A stretch of 64,000 bases of DNA, from contig NW_020825289.1 of assembly GCF_003286085.1 (NCBI RefSeq), positions 7,192,001 through 7,256,000 of the forward strand, written 5' to 3'. The position numbers and the translations under genes were made by a program. The first letter of the stretch is position 1; each line of letters opens with the position of its first letter. The notes under the pieces are model-generated. The model was not told where the DNA came from. It saw only the letters and a program-made list of their open reading frames with translations, and ran no database searches. Below are positions 1-11,469 of this stretch, piece after piece. This DNA comes from Drosophila persimilis. Taxonomy: Eukaryota; Arthropoda; Insecta; Diptera; Drosophilidae.

Positions 1-903
1 AGCGGGTCTATCCCTTCTAGCCGCCTATAGCGATAGCTCAGAGGATTCCACCTGACACAGCATTTTACTGATCTTGTTTTTACCAATTCCAAGAAAAATA
101 AGCGTCCTGCATCCTTTTGCCAGTAAAAACTCATAAAATCTATATAGTGTGTATGTTTTTATATACTTTGAATAATGCATCATTTAATTAACATCCGGCT
201 TCAATTTAATCCAATTTTAATCCAATGATTTCGTCAAGGCCAATCAATCATAAGTCAAATAAATTTCAATTTCAAACAAAAAGTACGAGTAGATTATCCA
301 TTATCAAAATATCCATCGATGGTACCCACTCCCACCCCACTCTACTGAAGTCCATTTCGTGGACCGTTGTGTTGGGTGTGGATAGACTTACAAAATTACT
401 TGTGGTTTAGTTAGAGCTAAACTATGGGCTATTTACAGAATGAATAATGTGAGTGTGTGTGTGTTTTATGTTACGCTTAAAACTCGGGCAATCAAAATAA
501 TAAATAATATCACAAGCGAAACAAAATTATAAAATACACGATGGGTATGTCCTAGGCATACGGTACGGCTGGCTATACAGGTGATTATCAATAAGGGTTA
601 GTTATAGTAGGTATAATAGTAAATCCATTTAAATGATTCATTTCATAAATTACGAAGACACTGGTATGTTTCTATAGCTGTCATACATAGAATAGCAATC
701 AATAGCATAGGCAATAGATAAGGCCTCCTCTCTCTGGTTCTCTCTCCTCCATGGGAGTGCGATTAAACATTACAAATTACGGTTTAAACAGTCTTTGTTC
801 ATTTTGGGGTGTGGCGGGTCACGGTGGGGCAGCCACAGGCAGCCACTTGTTTTGTTTTTTTGGTATATATTTTCCTGCTTTCTTAATTTGGTTTAGCCTT
901 CTC
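1..903 (-). other. lbk 3' UTR and downstream flank
   Basis: No coding signal is seen. The stretch directly follows the lbk stop and probably holds its 3' UTR. No canonical AATAAA was found on the minus strand. ATTAAA variants occur at 182-187 and 206-211 (read as TTTAAT on the plus strand) and could serve as the polyadenylation signal, giving a 3' UTR of about 700 nt. Confidence 0.4.
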
Positions 904-3900
904 TTAGATATCCACTGTGGTGGCCTGCTGAATGGCGTTGTAAGTGCTGGCGGCACTGCCACTGACACCGGCACCAGCACCGGCGCTGCATTTACGAGGA
1001 AGCACTTTAGGTGCTGTACCTGCCACACCACCACCACCACCACCCGCACCTGCACCACCGCCCCCATCGTAGTTGTGATTGTTGTTTTGCAGGAAATGCT
1101 GCTGCTCGGCGTCGGCCACCGAATGATTCAGCTCATACAGCTCCAAGTCGTCGTACTCTGAGATGCCCAGAGCTCGTGTAGGAGCATATTGCAGATCATT
1201 GTCTCCATCTTCTTCGTCATCTGTGTGCGGGTGATTCTTATGCCTGGTGCTCATGGCCACGGCAAAGTCCTCCAGGCTGCGCTTGACTGCCGCATCCGAG
1301 CCAGTACCCGAATCCTTGCTGGACAGATGATCCTGCTGTGCCTCTAAGTCGGTTTGCTGCAGATAGCTGAGCGTCAGACCCTGCTCCAGGCAGCGTTGCT
1401 CATACGAAGGCGTTGTGGTCACGATAAGTCGACTGTGAGCCCCCCCCTGGCTATCGCCGCATCCCAGATCTGCGAGACTGCGCGGTCGCAGTTGCGTTGG
1501 CTGCTGCTGGGAAGGAATACCATCTAGAACAAGCTGGGACTGGTGGGGCCTCAGCATGGTGCGATTCAACGTGGTCAAATGGGTTTGATCCTTGTCCAGA
1601 GTGGAGTGCTGACTGGCGTGGGTGCGCGCTGCCAGCCGTTCGGCAGCAAGGCTCAGCAAGAACTTTCGCTTCTGGTAGCGCAGGGTGCACCAAATGATGC
1701 AGCAATCGACCAGGACGCAGGTCACAGTCAGCAGGACTATACCCAGCAGCAGAACATCCCAATTGAGATTCTCCTTGACCACCACCAGCTCCGACTGCAG
1801 GGTGAGAGTGCGCGAATTGTCAGTAATCTCGCAGCGATAGTGTCCCGCATCATTCGATTGGGCGTTCAGAATCACGAGCAGTTCCTTGCTGCTCGTAAAG
1901 TAGTAGCGCTCTCCTTCCGCCGTCGTTGGTGAGATGTGGATCGGCTTGTTCTCCTTAAACCATTCGCGGTGGGGATGCTCCAGCTCCAGCTCTGCGTTCG
2001 CTGCCTCACTGAGGCACTCAAGCACACACGTGCGCCCGACAACCACCTCCTGATGCACCAGGGGGATGGTAGGCTGTGGCTTGTCTATAGTAGGGAAAGA
2101 AACATTACTAGGAGCCCCAAAAGCAGATGCTTTGCCACTCGTACCGTTCACCATCAGCGTGGCGTTCACCTTGATCTCGCCAGCAGCGCTCTCCGCCGTG
2201 CACGTGTAGATGCCCGAGTCGCTGGGCTTGGCGTTGGTTATGAGGAAGGCGTTTTCCTCGCGTATAACTTGAAGGCGACGCTCGGTAGCCGCTGGGAAAT
2301 CTGTGGCCCCAAACTTTTGCAGAGCTATCTCCGGCATGGGGTCTCCACTGGCGGAGCACACAAGTCTGGCTGTTTCGCCGGCATCCAGTGTGAGGTTGGA
2401 AGGCACGTGCATAAAACTGGGATGAACTTTTAAAGAGAGAACATTACGATTATTGTGAGTGAAACCGATATGTTCAATGTGGCATGTGGTACTTACTTCC
2501 TATGGATATCTTGAACTTTTGCGCATAGGTCGTCCCAAAGGCATTGGAGACCACACACTGAAAGCGTCCTGCACTCTCGTAGGTCACATTGGTCAGCCGT
2601 AGATATCCATAGATGCTCGTCTGATTGGTGCTCTGGTCGTGATGGATTTGTGTCTCTGTGCTGGCTCCATCGTGCAGGGCCCCTGGACGCTCCTGGATGT
2701 GCTGATTGTCGTGGCGCCACTTGATCTTCAGCTCATCGGCGGCCGCCAGTGAGGCGGCTGTGGGAGAGCTGGCAATGCATTCCAATGTGATGTTGGCACC
2801 CTTCACGGCCAACATATTATCCGGCTCCTGTTTAAGCTTTGGTTTCGGCGAGTCAGCTAGGGAAATTTTAGCTTTAGATTATTGGATTCAGTGAAAAGGC
2901 AATGAGTCTAGGCATCTACTCACCACATATCAGCTCCGAGTTGGTCAGTGTGAGCAGTTGACGATCCAGCAGATGCTCGGGATAGCCACAGACCACGTTT
3001 GCCAGTAACTGGGGGGCCTGCATGGCAAAGTGACTCTGTAGCCACTGGCGGAACCAAATAAGCTCGCAGTCGCAAATGAAGTTCAGAGACTTGAAGATCA
3101 ACTTCTGCAGTCGGAGCATGTGCTCGAACGCATTCGGCTGGATGCTGGCGAGAGCATTCGAGCCTAGATTCAACAGCTCCAAGTTATTAAGGCCACTGAG
3201 GGCTTTGCCACTGATCTGTTTCAAATTATTGCCATGCAGATCGAGGCGTCGCAGCTTGCGCAGGGCCTTGAACGGTGCAACGGCACTCTGATCCTCAATG
3301 ATCCAGGATAGACGATTGCGACGTAAATTTAATTCCTCTAGATTCTTGACGCAATCGAAGGTGTTTTCCTGTAGATACTGCAGCTTGTTGTGGGCCAAAT
3401 TGAGCTGCTTCAATCGCTGCAAGCAGTCCAAATGCTGCGGCTTGAACTCGCTGATGGAGTTGTGCGACAGATCGAGGGACTCCAGAGACTGAGTAAACTC
3501 CCAAGTGTCCAGCTCGATGCGGGAGATGGAGTTGTTCGACAGCGAGAGGTGGTGCAGCTTTGTCAGGTTGAAAAGGCCCTGCCGGGAGAGCGAACTGATT
3601 TGGTTGTGATCCAGCTCGATGCTCTCAATGTTCCGCATGACATAGAAGACGCCGTCCTGCAGCGATCGGATTTGGTTTGACTTTAGCTGAAGCCTCTGCA
3701 GGGATAGAAGACCCCGAAACGTGGACCAGTTAATCTCCAGATGATTGTAGCTAAGTGCGCTGTAAAATTCGTGAATCAGATGGTTAAAATCTTGGGGAAA
3801 TCATAATTCATCAGCGTCATCAGCTTACAGCTTCTTCAAACGGTTAAGATTCTTGAACACGCCCACCGGCAAGCTGTTCAAGCGATTGTTGTTCAGCTCT

Positions 3901-5629
3901 AGGTCCGTCAGGTTGTTCAGTGCCGCAAACGAGTGCTCATCCACATTGGCTATCTCATTCCAGTTCAGTATTCTACAAAAGGAAATGAGTTACGGACTGC
4001 TTTCACTGCTGGTACACTCCTTGGACACTCACAAGTGCGCCAGGCGCGTTGACTTGGGAAAAGAGTTGGCCTCGATGCTGTGCAGCTGATTCCTGGACAA
4101 ATCCAGGGTCTTGAGCATGGGCAGTACTGCCAGAGCCTCGCTGGAGATGCTTCGTATGCGATTGTTGGCCAATATCAAGTGCTTGAGTCCAGTCAGCCCC
4201 GTGAACTTGGGTATCACCTCCAGCAAGTTGCGTTTCAGTGTTCTGAACGAGAGAGCGATTAAGGTTAGTGAACACTCTAATAAATAGAGAGTAATTGCGA
4301 GAGTAAACACTTACACCTTAACCAGATTCGACAGATTTCGTATCTCCAGGACGGTCGTGTCGTTCAGCTTGTTATTCGCCAGATGCCTGGGAAGCGGGAA
4401 TAGAGATAGAACTTAATTGATTGCATTTTTGCGAAAATCCCCGGCTTGACGAATGCACTTCAATTACGCCATAATTATCGATGCGTGGCAGCCGATAAGA
4501 AACGAACGAAACAGCTTTTGCATAATTTTGCCATGCATTAAATTGATTAAAAGCGCGACGATAAAATCGCAACCCCCCATCCGAAAAAATGTGAAAAATG
4601 GGAACAAATTTCGTGGCGAGGGTTGTTCCACACACTCCAATTTATGCTGTTGGGGGTGGTGTTTGTCATTTCATCCCCCCTACGTGGCACAGATAATAAT
4701 ACTTACAGAGTCTGCACGTGGTTGGGCAGGGCGGGCACCCTCTCCAGATGCAGCTTATCGCAGTCGAACAGGATATTCTGGCACTTGCACTCCTTGGGGC
4801 AGTTGATGTTGTTGTGGTTCGCATTGGACGCTGCCGCGGCGGCGGCCAGCTCCTTCTCCGCCTGCTCGTACTGATCGCCATCGTCCGCCACGAATCCGTT
4901 GGTCTCCAGCGAAGCGAATTGAATGGACGAGAGCTGCTGGGGAGATGTGGCTGATGCGGCCAGTGGGACATGCAGTGCGGCCAGATCATCATCATCCATG
5001 TCCACGTCTCCATCGGATTCGTCCTCGTGCAGCGAGAGGAAGTGCTGGCGGGACGAGGCGAGGCCGGGATTGGTGTAGTCACCTCCTCCTCTCGCTCCTG
5101 CGCCTGCACCATTCTTGGCCAGCATGGCAAAGAGCTGTTGCTGCGGCAACTGGTTATTGTAGGAGGCTCCGCCCGACTTCAGGAAGGCACTCAACGGCGA
5201 TGCCGCGCCCAATCCACCAGCGGATGCTGTCGAAAGCGGCCCCGACGCCGATGCTGGCGCCTGTGCGGAGCTTTGACAAATTGTGCTCGCTGTTATCAGT
5301 AGAATGTACGTAATTAGCAGTAATTTATTGATTTTATTGAAATCATTGGTTGTAGAATAATTGCAATTATCATTATTGCGACTCGTTGTTGCTGTTTCCC
5401 TTGCTCTTTCTGCTGTTGCTTCTACTTCAACGTCGTCATTGGCATTGTCGTTGTGTTTGCGCCGTCTGCGGCGTCGTCGCCACTTCGTGCCCAGCAGCAG
5501 CGAAGCGAGGCCTGACAATATCAGCTTCCCACTGCCACTGCCTCGGCCACTGCTTGTGGCATTGTTGTCGAATATACTCCAGTTCTCCTGCTGCTGTTCT
5601 ACTCCATATTTTATGGCCGAAACGTCCAT
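904..5629 (-). CDS. lbk: lambik: LRIG-family LRR and immunoglobulin transmembrane protein
   Basis: Seven coding exons: 5629-4707, 4386-4315, 4242-4033, 3972-3829, 3759-2924, 2856-2497 and 2426-904. All junctions have GT-AG ends and matching phase, giving 1,355 residues. Order seen: a polar N-terminus of about 100 residues; a hydrophobic signal or anchor (about 102-118); a low-complexity linker; an LRR N-cap (CPKECKC, from 277); leucine-rich repeats; an LRR C-cap (CDCELIW, ending near 728); three Ig domains (about 729-848, 849-943 and 960-1062) with their Cys pairs; a transmembrane helix (about 1071-1098); and a tail of about 255 residues with a Gly/Ala run, ending VDI, which could be a class II PDZ ligand. 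LRR plus three Ig is the LRIG architecture; relatives modulate receptor tyrosine kinase and BMP signalling at the cell surface. The ATG at 5629 is the first in frame (context CAAAATGG); the open frame before it starts only with GTG. Exon 2 (72 nt) and exon 3 (210 nt) carry LRR units. Confidence 0.93.
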
Positions 5630-5793
5630 TTTGCTGTGGTTTTTATTAAATTCGTCAATTTCCAAATAGGAGGCCACATTCAAAGAGCCGTTATTCCTGC
5701 GAATGTCACTCGGCGACGCTGGCACGGACCAGTGTTGCGAAGCATCGTCGGTTGTCCGAGTGCTGCCGAGTTATCCCTCGCATGATGTCGTCG
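5630..5793 (-). promoter_or_regulatory. lbk: lbk 5' leader segment with splice acceptor and two uORFs
   Basis: A strong acceptor (pyrimidine-rich run ending in CAG, AG at 5795-5794) precedes the coding exon, so the leader is spliced and the first exon lies far upstream. The leader holds two short upstream ORFs, 5783-5706 (25 codons) and 5745-5680 (21 codons). Both end before the main ATG at 5629, so ribosomes would have to leak past or reinitiate. Confidence 0.55.
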
Positions 5794-6324
5794 CTGCAAG
5801 GAGAAAGGAAGGAAAGGAGCACATTGAGCGTCAATTAAAAAAATAACAGAAATTTAAATGGTGCAAGGTCTCTCTTTCTCTCTCTGTCTCTCTTTAGTAC
5901 GTTCTCTACTATATATGTACATATGTACAATATACAAATATTAATTGTGTAGAGAGTGAGTGTCTGGTCTGGGCCGGAGAGCACAGAATTTATACTCATT
6001 AAAATAAAATACGACCGGATGTTGGGTGCGAAAAACGCGCCGAGCCAACGGTTTTTAGAATGCAAAAAAAAAAAGAACACAAAATGCTGCGAAAACAGCA
6101 AAACCTCGGAGCAGCAGCGACATCATCATCATCATTGCTCGCAGAGGCATTCACAAAAGTAATGTCTTCATCTCGTTCCAGAACTGTGCAGCGTATGCAG
6201 ATTTTTGCGCCAGAGCAATGGTCTGGGCTTCGGGCTGGGTCGGAGGTGGAGGCGAGTCCAAAGCCCGCTAAATTTCGGTGACAGTACGGTGGAAGAGATA
6301 ATGAAGATTGCAGCTAAATATACG

Positions 6325-6360
6325 TATGGATGGATGGATGGATGGATGGATGGACGGATG
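6325..6360. repeat. (TGGA)n microsatellite
   Basis: About nine TGGA units with one interruption (GGAC) near the end, in the lbk intron. Confidence 0.95.
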
Positions 6361-9300
6361 CTGCGCAGTTTGTTATTCGCGCTATCAGCTTTCCGGGGGG
6401 GGAAGGAACTGAAGACCACATTTTCCCACAGGCAAACAGACATTATCCCCAGACGCAGACACCCACCAAAAAGGGCAGCAGCGGCGGTTGCAGAAACGAG
6501 AAGAAGTAGAGAAAATACTTAGCAATTACCACAAACAGCACAAGACTTGCCAGACACTACACATACATACATACGTGTACGTGTACTTATATAGATGGGG
6601 CTACTAAAAATGGTCTTGCAGTTGCACACACTCACACGCAGATTCAGATACAGAGAAGCACAAAGATACAAACGCGTAAAAATGCCCAGACAACCAAATT
6701 TAGTAACAAGCCAGCAAACAGGAGCAACAAAAAGCACAGCGTAATGAAATCAAATAAAAAGTGCCCGCAACAGCGGCACCACCACCACCACCACCGCCGC
6801 CTCTTACTTTAGTTTAAAGATTTTTCTTCAAAGAGTTTTCACGACAGAAGAAACTTTCCGCGCATTTCTCACAGCTCCATGTCGGTTTCTCGCTCTGTCT
6901 ATATATAGAGTCCGGCCGTATACACTCGAGTATTGTGCGAGTGCGTTCCTGGCTAGGAAAAACTTTCAAGTGTCCAAAGTGAAGAGGTATTGATTAGCTT
7001 CAGATTGTAGTAAAACTAGTACACTTCGACTGGCCTCAATTCCAAATAAAAGTTGTACACGAGCGCCAACTATCAAAAGATTGTCTCGGTTTCTTCGTTC
7101 TGTTCTACATTTTGTAACATTTATAGGTTTTTCTTCGATGGCCCTAATACCTCTCCACAACGTAACAAACAAACCATGCAATTATCTAATCAATAAGTTT
7201 GCACCGTCTTCGATCGCGGTATCTACAGAGGAAAAGGTTTATATTTATTGGTATTTGTACAGATCGTTCAAGGTAAATATTTGGCCGTGCAAGTGCCTGT
7301 CGTAAGAAATGATCAAACTTTCCACAGAGGGAATGGTTTACTGGGGGGTTTCGGCGTTCTAAATGGACTTCTGTGGCAACAGCTCGAACGTTTTTAAGCT
7401 CCACAAATGATGGTCATGGTCATGATAGCCGGGTGTAGGGCTCCCTCGAGGCTTAGCCATCGATCATCCTTCGCAGCAGACGATGCGATGGCATTTCGCA
7501 CCTATCGATCACTCCCCCATTGTGGAAGACCGAAAATCCCAAGCATTGTGCGGGCCATTAAATCACTATCTTTCGGATATCTTTCGATCTTTGGATCAAT
7601 TTTCACACACCAATCAGCAGCGAGCGCTAATTTCCTCTTCCCACAAAATGTGCCACCATTTTGAATCCATTTGCATCCATAATCTTCCATCGATTAATTC
7701 GCATATTGATAAACCCCCAAGTTCTTCTTACAAAAAATAAAGACGGCTCCAACAGAGATTTAAAGGGAAAAACCCACGCTGGCCAAAGAGTCGTTCGGGG
7801 GCTGGGGGCTTTCACTCTGAACTCATTTTCGGACAGCTACAGACAACACCAAAAATTTACGACAAAATGCAGATTTTTGGTTTTTTTTTTCAGTTGTTGT
7901 TTTTGTCAACTCCCTCACAATTTATTAGATAACGCACGAAACGGCCCCGAGCCGAGTATTGTATCTTATAAAAACGACAAAATGTCGATGTTGTCGCCTG
8001 TCCGCTGTTGATGATGATATGATAATACATACATCCATTGATGTGTATGTATGTATGTATGCTCGTACAATGCTCGTGGAAACAGAAACAGAGAAACAGC
8101 TATATCTACACATGTGTGTATACACTTTTATGCTTATGCTATCCACACACACTTGGACAGAAACACCTACATATTCATGATTGTGTGCATGAATGTATCT
8201 TCTAATGATCATTAGCCTGCGTCAAACAAGAACATCATTTTTCATGTGGGGGGAGTAGTAGACACCGAGTGATAGAGAGAGAGGGGCAGAGATAGGCAGG
8301 GAGGCAATCGACAATCAGTTTTTTTGTTTTGTTTATATAATTATCGCATCCCATGTGTGTGTCTCTGTGTCTGTAAATTTTTTCTTTTTTACCATTTGAT
8401 TTCACTAAATGCTTTGGCTGCATTTTTATTTGACTTAATTTTTAGTTGCTCGTGTCTCTGTCTGTCGATTTGGATTTTAACATTTAAATTGGTAATTTCG
8501 TGGTGATGCATTTTCTGCTTTGTTTTTTCCGTTATTTCCCCGCTAGTGGCTGTAGCTGTTGCTGTTGTTGTCGCCCACCTCTTTTTTATTCGTCTCCGTC
8601 TTCGTCTCCATCGCCATCGCCATCTCTGTGTCTGTGTCTCTCATTGTGCTGCTTTCGTTTTCTGTATGAAAACTTTTGCATTCGCCCAAATCTTTTTTCA
8701 GTCTCTTGGCTGTTGTTTTACCTATTCTCGTTGTTTATTACCTTTGCCAAACGAATAAAAATATACACAATATTTTTGTGAATAAGATGCCGACTGTTGC
8801 ATTTGCTCAAGTGTTTTTTCATCTCACGCTGCTTTGTCGTTGGGGCGGGCGTACAAAAAAATCAAATACAAGAAAAACAACCAAAGCTTTGGGCAGTGGG
8901 CGGTTGCGGCCCAGCTGAGGTGAGTGTCTGGGGTGTGGTTGGGCGAGATGGGATTGCTGAGCAGCTGCAACCGCTGAAATGCTGGCACAGTGGAATGATT
9001 GTATAAATTGTCGACTACTTTTTGGGGGTCTATCCAAAAATTAATGAAGAATGGCAAGTGGCCCGCATCTCATGAAACAGAAAATTTAAAATCTTCAGAC
9101 TTTGTTCTCGATTTTCGTTCAAGTCCCACTGTTCATGTCTTCAAGGAAACTCTGAATGCAAAAGCGAGACGAAGATGAAGTGGTAGCTTTTGAAGCTGCG
9201 CTTTGTCGCGTGGTGCTCGTATCTCTGCTTCTCTTTTCGATTCTCTGCCGCTGCCGCTGTCGCTGTCTCTGTTGTGCTCGTTAGAAGGCAGGCGAATTTG

Positions 9301-10062
9301 CGTGGGCCCCAAGGTACATCAAACATGAGGTAAGGTAACCCTGCTCTCCAGGCATAGCATTCTGTTGGGTACACTCTCTCTCCTCCCCCACATACATGTA
9401 GCTTTACCTTCTGTTTAACATAGCTTGCGTGGGCCCGAGAACGGAAACCGCGTGCAGTCAACGCTGCCTGTTGTCGTAATGTATTACGTCAAAGCTGCCG
9501 CGCGTACGACTGTGTGCGTGCGTGTGTGTTTGTGTTGGCAACGAGAACCACATACATAAAAGGTAAAAACGTCGCGCTGTCTGCGGCAACTAATTAGGTA
9601 ACGTGCCAGCACCAGCAACAACAAGAACCCCCATGATAAGGGGCAGCGCAGTTGGCAGCGCAGTCACAACGACGCAAATAGCAACATAAATTTCGCACAC
9701 ACACACCGACACTCACACAGAGGCACTGTGGGGCCTGCCATTCTGTCTGCCAGCCCAGGTCCATTGTTTTTGTTGCTCTTTTTGCAAAAATAAATTTAAT
9801 TTTGTAGCCATTAATTTTCCACTCTAGATACGAGAGACGTCTCTACGTACGTGTGTGTGTGTGTGGGTTTGGTGGCTGCCACTGACTCAGCCAGGGCCTG
9901 CTAATTAAATAACTAAAAAGAGTTTATAATTGTGGTCTTTGTTCGTTTCCTACGCTATCACTCTCCACTGTGCGCGCGCTAATAACGGTTTATTGGGCGA
10001 CAGGGGGAGCGAACCAACCAACCCACTACAGGGTCTCTCCCTCAATTTTGCAGTTTCTGGGA

Positions 10063-10080
10063 TACATACATATGTATGTA
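10063..10080. repeat. 18-bp perfect palindrome of the TACATATGTA type
   Basis: TACATACATATGTATGTA equals its own reverse complement. Shorter versions (ACATATGTA and similar) recur near 5920, 15125, 15600 and 55998. It is probably a microsatellite-derived word rather than a defined site. Confidence 0.8.
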
Positions 10081-11022
10081 CCTCTTTCTACGTTTCACAT
10101 TTTGATGCCCAATAAGCTACGGATACAAGTGGATCCAATACTCTATTCAGCATCTACAGTTGTTCAAATTTTGCTTTTGGTTTCTACATGTTTCAAGTTC
10201 AGTTTTTCGCAATTAGCAACCATTTATTATCATTATTCCTTTCTTCTTGTTCTGTTTGTGTATGCCAGTGTGTGTGTGTTTTGCGTTTGTTGTACAATAA
10301 ATTAACGTCTTTTTTATCGCTGCGATGATAAACCGTTTTGCTTGATTGGTCTAAGGCGCATAAATCAAAAATAAATAAAGCGCAACAACCTCTTATTTTG
10401 TTGTTGTTGTGCTTCACCATTGTGATCGCTTGCGTTGTTCCGATTAGAATGAAGCGTGTGATATCATATGCCAAATATCCAGCCCCCGTATCTATTCGGG
10501 TGTGGTACTGTGTACTGAGGTCAGGTGAATCCCACAGACCCCTACCAAGCAATATGTACTTTGGGAATTTCTCTATCTTGGGGGTAGCGCGAATCAGCTG
10601 CGCCAACTGCGGAGCCCCTACAAACTTCTTTAAAATGTTGCCCGCACTCCCGAATCATCCTGCCATGTATAACATTGGAGACAATATCGTAATTATCATT
10701 TGTTATAGTATTATGTACTTCCTTGTACTTATGCTCGACAATGTTCGTGGAGGCCTACGGATCTGTTCGATCTGATCAGTTATGTCCATCAAAGCACAAA
10801 CATACATTTCTTTGTATTTGTATATCTGAGTAAGTAACATCTGAAGCTAAGGAGCCTCTGAAACTACCTTTAATATAAATACATTCTTAATTCAGACCCT
10901 TATTGAACTTCCCTGAACTACACAGAAGACAAAACTAAACGAACAACATAACCCTATTATACTTATTTTCGGTAAGCAAAACGTTAGAAATACTACGTCC
11001 ATCATACATATATCCTTTTAAG

Positions 11023-11397
11023 ATGGCAGTGATTATACCCGATGCATCTGAAAATATCGAGCCACAGACTGACGTGGCTTCCAGTGCCTCTGTCCCCATG
11101 ATGACCATGATGTCACCAGCTGCAGAGGAAATCATTGTGGCGGAAATTGAGCCACCGCTTCGGCTGCCGCTTCCACTTCGGCGCAGCGAACGCATCAAGT
11201 CTGCCCAAAAAAAGAAGCAGCGCAAACTGAAGACGCATCCTATGATTCTTCGAAGCCATTTGGCTCGTCAAAATAAAGTCAAAAACATCGCTGCTCGTAA
11301 GATTCGCAAGAGCGGTGTAAAGAAGACACAGATCACCAAGAAGAAAACAACACACCACATTTACGTTCAGATCAGGGGGAAACTTTTCAAGCTCTAA
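11023..11397 (+). CDS. small lysine/arginine-rich protein, nested in lbk intron
   Basis: An intact 124-residue ORF starts at an ATG in good context (AAGATGG) and is followed by AATAAA at 11464-11469 and a second at about 11487. It lies on the strand opposite lbk. The first half is acidic to neutral (two DASE/EEI patches and a Met-rich stretch). The second half, from about residue 50, is strongly basic with runs such as RRSERIKSAQKKKQRK, and could bind nucleic acid or act as a nuclear signal. A TATAAAT lies at 10874-10880, about 150 nt upstream. No family was recognised. Nested intronless genes for small basic proteins in flies are often testis-expressed, but that is only an analogy. It could also be a lineage-specific gene. 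Confidence 0.6.
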   Translation: MAVIIPDASENIEPQTDVASSASVPMMTMMSPAAEEIIVAEIEPPLRLPLPLRRSERIKSAQKKKQRKLKTHPMILRSHLARQNKVKNIAARKIRKSGVKKTQITKKKTTHHIYVQIRGKLFKL

Positions 11398-11463
11398 CCA
11401 AATCACCAAAAAAAATCGATTTGTTCCACAAAAAATATGGTATACAAACACAGTTTAGGCTAA

Positions 11464-11469
11464 AATAAA
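11464..11469 (+). terminator. polyadenylation signal of the nested gene
   Basis: AATAAA lies 67 nt after the stop codon of the small basic ORF, on the same strand. Confidence 0.6.

Noticed and set aside
5630-5725. N-terminal extension of lbk to 5725.
   Set aside because: It begins with GTG, not ATG; the first in-frame ATG is at 5629.
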